Positions 1-5,708 of a stretch of 6,399 nucleotides of DNA are shown in pieces. Numbering within the stretch: the stretch's first letter is position 1; each line of letters begins with the position of its first letter. Below the pieces are notes generated by a model, which had not been told where the DNA came from, made no database searches, and saw only the letters and a program-made list of their open reading frames with translations. The stretch is from an uncultured Lachnospiraceae bacterium (GTDB lineage: Bacteria; Bacillota_A; Clostridia; Lachnospirales; Lachnospiraceae): the NCBI GenBank assembly GCA_910587905.1, contig CAJUOF010000193.1:1-6399 (forward strand). The letters are read 5' to 3'. A program made the translations under genes and the position numbers.

Positions 1-230
1 AGCCGTTCCATCAGGCTGCGGAAGGTTTCCCCGGAAGCCTTGGCGGAAGGCTCTTCCTCGCAGATCCATTCCATCGCATATCTGGCCGATTCAAAACCCC
101 TGACCATGACCTTTGCGGCCCGGGACATCTGCCGCTTCTCATAGGCCGCCCCCAAAAGCCAGCCGCAAAGAATGCCGCAGCCTACCAGGATCACAAAGAT
201 AAGCGCCATGATCTTCTGATACAGCCTCAT
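1..230 (-). CDS. Membrane sensor protein, probable two-component histidine kinase (N-terminal part, cut by window edge)
   Basis: The first 76 codons of a gene that continues beyond the left edge. Translation starts MRLYQKIMALIFVILVG. Residues about 7-29 form one strongly hydrophobic transmembrane segment with cysteines at 18 and 22. A basic stretch (EKRQMSR) and a soluble, probably extracytoplasmic, region with a run of glutamates follow. The ATG overlaps the stop of the response regulator upstream as ATGA. A GGAGG site lies 7 bases before the ATG, inside the regulator gene, so the two are translationally coupled. No HisKA or ATPase domain is visible because the gene is cut. The kinase call therefore rests on position after an OmpR-family regulator and on the membrane-anchored N-terminus. 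Another membrane protein is possible but less likely. Confidence 0.75.
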   Translation of the reverse strand, partial: MRLYQKIMALIFVILVGCGILCGWLLGAAYEKRQMSRAAKVMVRGFESARYAMEWICEEEPSAKASGETFRSLMER

Positions 231-892
231 CCCCGTTCCTCCAGCCGGTAGCCGATCTTCGGTATGGTCCGGATCAGCCCCCAGTCTCCAAGCTTCTTCC
301 TAAGCTGGCCCACATGGACATCTACAGTCCTGGTCTCCCCAATGTACAGATCTCCCCACACCTCCCTGAGCAGCCGCTCCCTGGAAAACGTCACGTTCTT
401 ATTTCTGGCAAAGAGCACCAGAAGGTCATATTCCAGCGGTTTCAGATGAATCTCTTCCCCCGCCCGCAGGACTGTGCGGCTCTCCAGAAAAATCTCCACA
501 TCCCCGGCCTTCAAAACCCTCTGCAGACGCCCCGTCCGCTCCAGCACCTTCTCCACCCGTACCAAAAGCTCCAACACCTCGAAGGGCTTCACGATATAAT
601 CCTCCGCCCCGCCCTTTAGTCCCCGCACCTTGGACACCACATCGTCCTTGGCCGTCAAAAAGATCACCGGAATTCCCCGCTCTCGAAAAGACGGAAGAAG
701 CGAAAAGCCGTCCCTTCCCGGCAGCATCACATCCACCAGGGCCAGGTCAAACTCCTTTCCTTCCCTGCAAAAAGCCAAGGCCGACTCCCCATCCCCGCAG
801 CACTCCGTCCTATAGCCGGCCACCGAAAGATTCATCTCCAAAAGCTCCAAGATCGCTGGATTGTCCTCCACGATCAAAATGCGATTTTCCAT
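227..892 (-). CDS. OmpR/PhoB-family response regulator
   Basis: A 221-residue DNA-binding response regulator of normal family length. The N-terminal receiver domain (about 3-116) has the acidic pair E9-D10, the phosphoacceptor D54 in LALVDVMLPGRDG, the switch threonine T80 in VIFLTAKD, and K102 in the GAEDYIVKPFE motif. The C-terminal winged-helix domain (about 125-219) has the family landmarks LKPLEYDLLVLF, SRERLLREVWG, RTVDVHVGQLRKKL and the terminal IRTIPKIGYRLE. It would be phosphorylated by the partner kinase encoded directly downstream and would bind tandem direct repeats in promoters. The start is the ATG at 892, preceded by a weak GGGGG site 7 bases away and by an extended -10 promoter. 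It is transcribed divergently from the ASKHA gene. The control region between them holds 11-bp direct repeats that this protein may bind. The signal sensed cannot be read from the sequence. Confidence 0.95.
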   Translation of the reverse strand: MENRILIVEDNPAILELLEMNLSVAGYRTECCGDGESALAFCREGKEFDLALVDVMLPGRDGFSLLPSFRERGIPVIFLTAKDDVVSKVRGLKGGAEDYIVKPFEVLELLVRVEKVLERTGRLQRVLKAGDVEIFLESRTVLRAGEEIHLKPLEYDLLVLFARNKNVTFSRERLLREVWGDLYIGETRTVDVHVGQLRKKLGDWGLIRTIPKIGYRLEERG

Positions 893-924
893 TACACATC
901 CCCCGCATATCCAATCTTCTCTTT

Positions 925-955
925 ATTCTAACACATTTCTCCCGCCCCGCCGCAA
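925..955 (-). promoter_or_regulatory. Candidate promoter of the two-component operon (extended -10)
   Basis: On the minus strand, TAGAAT (930 to 925, five of six matches to TATAAT) is preceded by TGT, which makes an extended -10. The best -35 candidate is TTGCGG (955 to 950), which is weak and 19 bases away, so the promoter may rely on the extended -10 or on an activator. Transcription would start near 918, about 25 bases before the regulator ATG. The -10 overlaps the left arm of the inverted repeat at 929-938. Predicted by eye only. Confidence 0.5.
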
Positions 956-986
956 TTCTCTTTGTAAACAAGTTGTAAATGTGTTA
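929..986. repeat. 10-bp perfect inverted repeat spanning the divergent promoters
   Basis: TAACACATTT at 929-938 is the exact reverse complement of AAATGTGTTA at 977-986, with 38 bases between the arms. Each arm carries the TG and first bases of the extended -10 of one of the two divergent promoters, so the two promoters present the same ten bases to RNA polymerase. This could be an operator for one regulator acting on both sides, or shared core-promoter sequence. Confidence 0.55.
962..983 (+). promoter_or_regulatory. Tandem 11-bp direct repeat, candidate response-regulator binding site
   Basis: TTGTAAACAAG (962-972) is followed directly by TTGTAAATGTG (973-983). The two 11-base units agree at eight positions, including all of TTGTAAA. 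Tandem sites with an 11-bp period are what OmpR/PhoB-family dimers typically bind, and such a regulator is encoded next door. The repeats cover the -35 and spacer of the ASKHA promoter, so binding there could repress it or, if RNA polymerase is contacted, activate it. Within the second unit TGTAA also pairs with TTACA (974-988). Confidence 0.45.
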
Positions 987-990
987 CACT
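962..990 (+). promoter_or_regulatory. Candidate promoter of the ASKHA-domain gene
   Basis: TTGTAA (962-967) as -35, a 17-base spacer, then TACACT (985-990) as -10, with TG at 982-983 forming an extended -10. Each hexamer matches the sigma-A consensus at four of six positions. Transcription would start around 997, giving a leader of about 30 bases that holds little more than the ribosome binding site. The alternative -10 TATAAC at 990-995 is less well spaced. Confidence 0.5.
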
Positions 991-1028
991 ATAACTATTT
1001 TAAAGGATCATCGACAGGAGGCATACCC

Positions 1029-2633
1029 ATGACAAATTCCATTAAAAACGCCGGCACCAGTGCCCTTTCCCCCGCCTTCTCACGGGAATTAGCCATGAGC
1101 CGCAAACTCTTTCTGGCGCTCACCCCGCCCTCCGAGGGCGACACCATGGCCGATGCCGAGCGTCTCCTATCCGCCCTCCGGCCGGAATATCCGGAAGTCG
1201 CCCTTCCTTATTATGTCCTGAAACGGGATTATCCCGCCTTCCGGGAACAGGACTGGCACATAACCGTCAGCCTTGTTTTTACGGGAAAGGGATGGCAGGT
1301 CGCCTCCATAGAGGCCGGAGACACCTCCGGCCGCCATTACGGACTGGCCGCAGACCTGGGAAGCACCACCGTGGTCATGCGGCTGATGAACCTGAACACC
1401 GGTGAGATCTTAGGGGAAGAAGGATGTTTCAACCGGCAGATCGCCTACGGCACCGACATTCTCACCCGCATCTTCCACACCCGGGCCGGCGACGCTGAAA
1501 GACAAGAACTGCAGGCCGCCACCACGACCACCCTTTCCGAGCTGATGGAGCGGCTTGCGAAAAAGACCGGTGTCGACGTGTCCGGATGCCCCCTCCTGGT
1601 GGTCGGAGGAAACACCACCATGGTCCACTTTCTTTTGGGGATCGACGCCTTCCCCGTGTTCATGGCCCCCTTCGCCCCCGTATTCAACGACGGCGGCTTC
1701 ATTCACGGGAGGGAGCTCGCCCTCCCCTTCGACGGGCTGGTCTACTGCATCCCCTCCGCCGCCAACTATCTGGGCGGCGACATCATAAGCGGCCTCCTGG
1801 CGGCGGACATCATGAAAAACGAGGAAATCTCCCTCTACATCGACATCGGCACCAACGGGGAGATGGCGGTGGGAAACTGCGAATTTCTCGTGGCGGGAGC
1901 GGGTGCGGCCGGCCCCGCCCTGGAGGGCGGCATCAGCAAGTACGGCATGCGGGCCGAGGCCGGAGCCGTGGATGCCGTGTCCATAAAGGACGGCCGCCTC
2001 ACCGTCACCACCATCGAAAACGCCCCCATAAAAGGCATCTGCGGTTCTGGGATCGTGGACCTTCTGGCGGAACTGTTGTTAAACGGATGGATGGATCTGC
2101 AGGGAGCCCTGCAAGAAGAAAAATCCGCACGGATCATAGAAAAAGACGGGGAGCCGGCCTTCGTCTATGGCTGGGGAAGCGAGACGGAGGACGGCGAAGA
2201 CCGGTATTTTTCCCAGGCCGACATCCTGAGCTTCCTGGACACCAAGGCCGCAGCCGCCACCATGGTGGACTGCCTCCTGTCCGAGACGGGAATCTCGGCC
2301 GGCGAGGTGAACCGAATCTACATGGCCGGCTCCTTCGGAAAACACCTGAACCTGGAATCGGCCATCACCATCGGCCTCTACCCGGACCTGCCGAGGGGAC
2401 GTTTTGTCTCCATGGGGAATGGCTCCTTAAAAGGCGCTTGCGCCCTCCTCACCGACCGGACCCTCATGGAGCAGTTTGACCGCATTCTCCCCAACATGCA
2501 CTACCTCCAGTTCGCCACGGTGGAGGATTTCGTCCCCCGGATGCAGGCCGCCAAGTTCTTTCCCCACACCAATCTTGACGCCTGGCCCACGGTAAAGGCG
2601 GAGCTTGTCCGCCGGGGGACGCTGAAAATTTAG
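1029..2633 (+). CDS. ASKHA-domain protein (DUF4445/COG3894, RACo/RamA-like ATPase) lacking iron-sulfur domains
   Basis: A 534-residue cytoplasmic protein. Residues about 20-103 match the linker/middle region of corrinoid reductive activators (RKLFLALTPPSEGD, then a GDTSGRHYGLA junction). The ASKHA ATPase follows: phosphate-1 loop AADLGSTTVV (107-116), VVGGNTTMVHFLLG (191-204), LGGDIISG (248-255), phosphate-2 loop YIDIGTNGEMAVG (270-282), AGAAGPALEGG (291-301), GICGSGIVDLL (337-347) and the nucleotide motif YMAGSFGKHLN (431-441). Family members use ATP to drive reduction of corrinoid proteins and receive electrons through an N-terminal 2Fe-2S or C-terminal 4Fe-4S domain. Here the seven cysteines are scattered and form no cluster motif, so an outside electron donor or another role must be assumed. 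The start at 1029 is chosen because AGGAGG (1016-1021) lies 7 bases upstream. The in-frame extension back to 861 overlaps the regulator gene and encodes no domain. No corrinoid protein or methyltransferase gene lies nearby. Confidence 0.88.
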   Translation: MTNSIKNAGTSALSPAFSRELAMSRKLFLALTPPSEGDTMADAERLLSALRPEYPEVALPYYVLKRDYPAFREQDWHITVSLVFTGKGWQVASIEAGDTSGRHYGLAADLGSTTVVMRLMNLNTGEILGEEGCFNRQIAYGTDILTRIFHTRAGDAERQELQAATTTTLSELMERLAKKTGVDVSGCPLLVVGGNTTMVHFLLGIDAFPVFMAPFAPVFNDGGFIHGRELALPFDGLVYCIPSAANYLGGDIISGLLAADIMKNEEISLYIDIGTNGEMAVGNCEFLVAGAGAAGPALEGGISKYGMRAEAGAVDAVSIKDGRLTVTTIENAPIKGICGSGIVDLLAELLLNGWMDLQGALQEEKSARIIEKDGEPAFVYGWGSETEDGEDRYFSQADILSFLDTKAAAATMVDCLLSETGISAGEVNRIYMAGSFGKHLNLESAITIGLYPDLPRGRFVSMGNGSLKGACALLTDRTLMEQFDRILPNMHYLQFATVEDFVPRMQAAKFFPHTNLDAWPTVKAELVRRGTLKI

Positions 2634-2649
2634 GACGGAGCCATAGAAA

Positions 2650-2685
2650 GCGGGAGACAGACGTGTTTTTCCATCTGTCTCCCGC
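2650..2685. terminator. Hairpin between convergent genes, probable bidirectional terminator
   Basis: GCGGGAGACAGA (2650-2661) pairs perfectly with TCTGTCTCCCGC (2674-2685) around a 12-base loop. The hairpin begins 16 bases after the ASKHA stop and lies 33 bases beyond the stop of the minus-strand ABC ATPase gene, so it can serve both operons. Neither exit side has a strong T-tract (ATAGATTTCCC on plus, TTTCTATGG on minus). Unusually, the only T5 run is inside the loop. It is a strong stem, but a less certain intrinsic terminator. Confidence 0.7.
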
Positions 2686-2718
2686 ATAGATTTCCCTATC
2701 CGTTTCTCCCGGACCATG

Positions 2719-3516
2719 TCATTCGGACAGCATCATCCGGTCATTGGCGAACTCGCCGCCGCTGGCGTCCTCGAACTTCTTCAAAAGATCCTCCACCCTG
2801 AGTTTTTTCTTTTCCTCGCCCCGCACGTCGTAAATGATCTGCCCGTCGTGCATCATGATCAGGCGGTTTCCGAGACGGAGGGCGTCCTTCATGTTGTGGG
2901 TCACCATGAGCGCCGTCAGCCGTGCTTCCGTGACCATCTCCTCCGTCAGGCTTAAGACCTTCCTCGCCGTCCTGGGATCCAGGGCCGCCGTGTGCTCGTC
3001 GAGGAGCAAAAGCTTTGGCTTCTGGAGGGTCGCCATCAGAAGGGTCAGCGCCTGTCTCTGCCCGCCGGAGAGAAGCCCCACCTTGGCGGTCATCCGCTCC
3101 TCCAGGCCAAGGCCCAGCCGTTTTAGCTCCTCGTGGAAAATCTCCTTCTCCTGCTTCGTGACGCCCCATTTGAGTCCCCGTCTGCGCCCCCTTCTGTGGG
3201 CCAGGGCCATGTTCTCCTCGATCTGCATGCCCGCCGCCGTTCCCATCATGGGATCCTGGAACACCCGTCCCAAAAGAGCGGCCCGCTTAAACTCCGGCTG
3301 GCGGGAAATGTTCACGCCGTCCAGGTAAATGGTCCCGCAATCAATGGGATGCACTCCGGCGATCATATTGAGCATCGTGGACTTTCCGGCCCCGTTTCCG
3401 CCGATGATGGTGACAAAGTCCTCCGGCAGAAGATGCAGGTTCAGGTCCCTGAGGGCCTGTTTCTCCGTGACCGTCCCGGGATTAAAGGTTTTGCTCACAT
3501 GGCTGATCTTAAGCAT
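2719..3516 (-). CDS. ABC importer ATP-binding protein (COG1101, TrpY-type)
   Basis: A 265-residue ATPase subunit with every catalytic element: Walker A GGNGAGKST (39-47), Q-loop glutamine 87 in RVFQDP, signature LSGGQRQ (149-155), Walker B LLLLDE (169-174) with the family-typical continuation HTAALDP, and the switch histidine 207 in MVTHNM. A short basic insert, HRRGRRRGLKWG (107-118), sits in the helical region. It would power uptake through the permease encoded immediately upstream. Its ATG comes three bases after the permease TGA, and its AAAGGAGGGG ribosome binding site lies inside the last permease codons, so the two are tightly coupled. It is the last gene of the operon. The substrate is inferred from the binding protein: this COG1101/COG4120/COG2984 set includes the streptococcal tryptophan transporter, but substrates differ between members. 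Confidence 0.93.
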   Translation of the reverse strand: MLKISHVSKTFNPGTVTEKQALRDLNLHLLPEDFVTIIGGNGAGKSTMLNMIAGVHPIDCGTIYLDGVNISRQPEFKRAALLGRVFQDPMMGTAAGMQIEENMALAHRRGRRRGLKWGVTKQEKEIFHEELKRLGLGLEERMTAKVGLLSGGQRQALTLLMATLQKPKLLLLDEHTAALDPRTARKVLSLTEEMVTEARLTALMVTHNMKDALRLGNRLIMMHDGQIIYDVRGEEKKKLRVEDLLKKFEDASGGEFANDRMMLSE

Positions 3517-3519
3517 GGG

Positions 3520-4449
3520 TCACTCCCCTCCTTTCCCGGCGCCGCCGTTCGTCATCGGGTCGTAGGCCGCCGCCCGCCTTCTCTTCTCCAGAAGCACCGG
3601 CACCGTCAGGGCCGCCGCCACCAGAACGGCCGTCAGAAGCTTTAAGTCGTCCGTATTCAGGCCAAGCTGGAGCACCACCGCCACGATGATCCGGTAAAGC
3701 ACCGAGCCGACCACCACCGACAACAGCTTCGTCCCGAAACTGGTCTTCTTTCCGAAAATCACCTCGCCGATGATGATCGAAGCCAGACCGATGACAATGG
3801 CTCCCGTACCCTGCTTCACGTCCGCATACCCCTGGCTCTGAGTCACCAGCGCCCCGGAAAGGGCCACCAGGCCGTTGCTTAAGGCAAGACCAAATACCTT
3901 GTTCCGGTTGGTGTTCATCCCCAGGGAACGAGCCATGTGCTCATTGTCGCCTGTGGCCCGGATGGCCGAGCCGATCTCCGTGCCGAAAAACCAGTATAAC
4001 AGGGCAATTAACGCCGCCACAAAAACCATCCCCACGATCATGGACATCCAACTCTGCCCCAGTCCGGTCAACTCCATCAGCTGTTTGAAAATCGTCGGCG
4101 ATTTTAGAAGCGGCGTGTTGGACCTCCCCATGATGCGCAGATTGATGGAATAAAGGCCGATCTGGGTGAGGATCCCGGCCAGGATCGCCGGAATCTCACA
4201 CCTGGTATGCAAAAGCCCCGTCACATAACCCGCCAACATCCCCGTGATCACAGCCGCCACCAGCGACAGCCAGGGGCTTACCCCCGCCGTGATCATGGCA
4301 GCGCAGACGCAGCCGCCCAGGGCAAAGCTTCCGTCCACGGTCAGATCTGCCACATCCAGTATCCGATAAGTCAGATAAATGCCAAGCGCCATGATCCCCC
4401 AAAGGATCCCCTGGCTCACGGCGCCTTGAATCGCCAATATAATCCCCAT
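3520..4449 (-). CDS. ABC importer permease, BPD_transp_2 family (COG4120, TrpZ-type)
   Basis: A 309-residue integral membrane protein with eight or nine hydrophobic segments, at about 9-28, 42-56, 61-82, 85-105, 137-155, 186-203, 215-235, 241-262 and 269-287. The long cytoplasmic loop between about 158 and 186 (GSAIRATGDNEHMARSLGMN) is the ATPase-coupling region typical of branched-chain-amino-acid-type permeases. The N-terminal RILDVADLTVDGSFALGG stretch is characteristic of this subfamily. The operon has only one permease gene, so the channel is probably a homodimer. The C-terminus is a basic, glycine-rich cytoplasmic tail (EKRRRAAAYDP onward). The ATG at 4449 has a GGGGAGGAG ribosome binding site 9 bases upstream and lies 33 bases after the binding-protein stop. 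Confidence 0.92.
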   Translation of the reverse strand: MGIILAIQGAVSQGILWGIMALGIYLTYRILDVADLTVDGSFALGGCVCAAMITAGVSPWLSLVAAVITGMLAGYVTGLLHTRCEIPAILAGILTQIGLYSINLRIMGRSNTPLLKSPTIFKQLMELTGLGQSWMSMIVGMVFVAALIALLYWFFGTEIGSAIRATGDNEHMARSLGMNTNRNKVFGLALSNGLVALSGALVTQSQGYADVKQGTGAIVIGLASIIIGEVIFGKKTSFGTKLLSVVVGSVLYRIIVAVVLQLGLNTDDLKLLTAVLVAAALTVPVLLEKRRRAAAYDPMTNGGAGKGGE

Positions 4450-4482
4450 ACGGTCTTTCTCCTCCCCGACGTTCTTTCTGAA

Positions 4483-5598
4483 TTACTCTGCCAGATCCTC
4501 CGCCCGGTCCATGACGCCGTCCAGGCTCACGCCCAGATCCGTGGCCGCCTCGGAATTCACAGCCAGACTGCAGTCCTCGGCGCTGATGTACTGAACAGGC
4601 ATGGTGCTCACGTCCGTTCCGTTCTCAATAATATCCACTGCCATGTTGCCGGCCAGCTTACCCAATGCGAAATAATCCAGTCCGTAGGTAGCCAGGCCGC
4701 CGTTTTTCACCATGTTCTCCTCACCTACGATACAGGGAAGCCCATTCTCATTGGTGATCATGGTGACCGTCGCCATGGCCTCCGCCAGCAGATTGTCCGT
4801 GGGAATGTAAACAGCATCCACCTTGCCGATCATGGACTCCGTCACCGACTGGATCATGGTGGAGTCGGATACGGTGTACTCTTCATACTCCAGGTTTTTC
4901 GCCTTGCAGACCTCTTTTGCCATGTCTGCCTGAAGAATGGAGTTGTCCTCCGAGGAGCAGTACATGATGCCGATCTTCTTGGCATCGGGAAGAAGTTCCT
5001 GCAGCAAGGAAATCTGCTCTTCCACCGGGTTCATATCGGAAGAACCGGATACGTTGGTTCCGGGGGCGTCGTTGCTGTCCACCAGTCCCGCCTCCGCAAA
5101 ATCCGTGACGGCCGTCGCCAGAATCGGAATCTCCGTGGTCTTGCCCGCCACTGCCTGGGCCGCCGGAGTCGCAATCGCCAGGATCAGGTCGTTCTTATCG
5201 TTCACAAGCTTATTGGCAATGGTCTCACAGTTGGAAACGTCACCCTGGGCATTGTTGAAATCGAGCTCCAAGTTCTTGCCTTCCTCATAGCCGGCTTCCT
5301 TGAGGGCCTCCACAAATCCATCATAGGCCGCATCCAGGGCCGGATGTTCCGTAAGCTGCACCACGCCGATCTTCACGGTCTCGCCGCTTGCCGCCGCCTC
5401 GCCCTTGGTCTCGCCGGCTGCCGTCGTCTCGTTTGCTTCCGTCTCACTGCCCTTAGTCTCCTCCGATTTCACGTCGACCGCTTCCGTCGCCGCATCTGTC
5501 TCTGCGCCCTTCGTCTCCCCTGAATCTCCGCCGCAGGCCGCAAGAAGGTTCACGGCCAGAAGGGCCGCCGTCATAAGTGCCACTGCTTTCCTTTTCAT
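4483..5598 (-). CDS. ABC importer substrate-binding lipoprotein (ABC_sub_bind, COG2984, TrpX-like)
   Basis: A 371-residue lipoprotein. A basic start (MKRK), a hydrophobic core and the lipobox LAAC place the lipid-modified cysteine at position 22. Residues about 23-73 are a low-complexity tether rich in E, T, A and G, with ETKG at 28-31, 47-50 and 63-66. The binding domain starts near 74 with family-typical blocks: VKIGVVQLTEHPALDAAYDGF, LDFNNAQGD (112-120), IMYCSSEDNS (211-220), VDAVYIPTDNL (260-270) and LATYGLDYF (302-310). It would capture substrate outside the membrane and deliver it to the permease. Relatives bind tryptophan and other aromatic amino acids; specificity here is inferred. 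The ATG at 5598 has GAGAGGAAG 9 bases upstream. It is first in the operon and has its own promoter; the leader is too short for a T-box. Confidence 0.93.
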   Translation of the reverse strand: MKRKAVALMTAALLAVNLLAACGGDSGETKGAETDAATEAVDVKSEETKGSETEANETTAAGETKGEAAASGETVKIGVVQLTEHPALDAAYDGFVEALKEAGYEEGKNLELDFNNAQGDVSNCETIANKLVNDKNDLILAIATPAAQAVAGKTTEIPILATAVTDFAEAGLVDSNDAPGTNVSGSSDMNPVEEQISLLQELLPDAKKIGIMYCSSEDNSILQADMAKEVCKAKNLEYEEYTVSDSTMIQSVTESMIGKVDAVYIPTDNLLAEAMATVTMITNENGLPCIVGEENMVKNGGLATYGLDYFALGKLAGNMAVDIIENGTDVSTMPVQYISAEDCSLAVNSEAATDLGVSLDGVMDRAEDLAE

Positions 5599-5637
5599 AA
5601 CATGATACTTCCTCTCTTTTTGAATTTCAGGCTTGTT

Positions 5638-5652
5638 TTAACGCCGCTTAAC
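5638..5652 (-). promoter_or_regulatory. TTAAC direct repeat at the transporter transcription start, candidate operator
   Basis: On the plus strand TTAAC occurs at 5638-5642 and again at 5648-5652, one helical turn apart, covering the predicted transcription start just downstream of the -10. The overlapping CCGCTT (5644-5649) is the inverse of AAGCGG at 5666-5671, so the -10 is bracketed by a 6-bp inverted repeat; AAGCGG recurs at 5712-5717. The position suits a repressor site. The repeats are short and no regulator is identified. Confidence 0.3.
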
Positions 5653-5681
5653 AGCATACTACAAAAAGCGGGGAAAGTCAA
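5653..5681 (-). promoter_or_regulatory. Sigma-A-like promoter of the ABC importer operon
   Basis: Reading the minus strand, TTGACT (5681 to 5676, five of six consensus matches) is separated by exactly 17 bases from TATGCT (5658 to 5653, four of six). Transcription should start near 5646, leaving a leader of about 48 bases before the ATG at 5598. This is the best-looking promoter in the window. Together with the 110-bp gap it marks the importer as a separate unit from the membrane-protein genes upstream. Confidence 0.7.
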
Positions 5682-5708
5682 TACATTAAAGTGTTGTGGT
5701 TCAACGTG

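Noticed and set aside
861..1028. In-frame upstream extension of the ASKHA gene
   Set aside because: It overlaps the start of the response regulator on the other strand, crosses both promoter elements, encodes no recognisable domain, and has no ribosome binding site, whereas AGGAGG precedes the ATG at 1029.
1586..2479. 297-codon plus-strand open frame inside the ASKHA gene
   Set aside because: The product is mostly R, G, H and P, typical of a shifted frame in GC-rich coding DNA, and it lies wholly inside a gene with clear family motifs.
3000..3013. 14-base identity CGAGGAGCAAAAGC at 3000-3013 and 5762-5775
   Set aside because: Both copies encode leucine runs (minus strand CTTTTGCTCCTC) in unrelated proteins, so shared codon choice explains it better than a mobile repeat.
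2741..3169. 142-codon minus-strand frame within the ATPase gene
   Set aside because: It is a shifted frame over the Walker B and signature region, with low-complexity G/R/A/D composition and no start signal.
4207..5523. 438-codon plus-strand open frame opposite the binding protein and permease
   Set aside because: It is antisense to two well-supported genes, its product is unusually rich in H, R and L with no domain, and it is a by-product of GC-rich codon use on the other strand.
4483..5598. Periplasmic ribose- or LacI-type binding protein
   Set aside because: The EHPALDAAYDGF, NNAQGD, SSEDNS and PTDNL blocks match the ABC_sub_bind family, and the partner permease and ATPase are of the matching COG4120/COG1101 type rather than sugar-transporter type.
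5691..5706. Small hairpin GTTG-AACCA-CAAC as a terminator for the membrane-protein gene
   Set aside because: The stem is only four base pairs with no T-tract, too weak to call.
5599..5708. Riboswitch or T-box leader upstream of the binding-protein gene
   Set aside because: Only about 48 bases lie between the predicted start site and the ATG; there is no T-box sequence, no terminator hairpin and no room for an aptamer.
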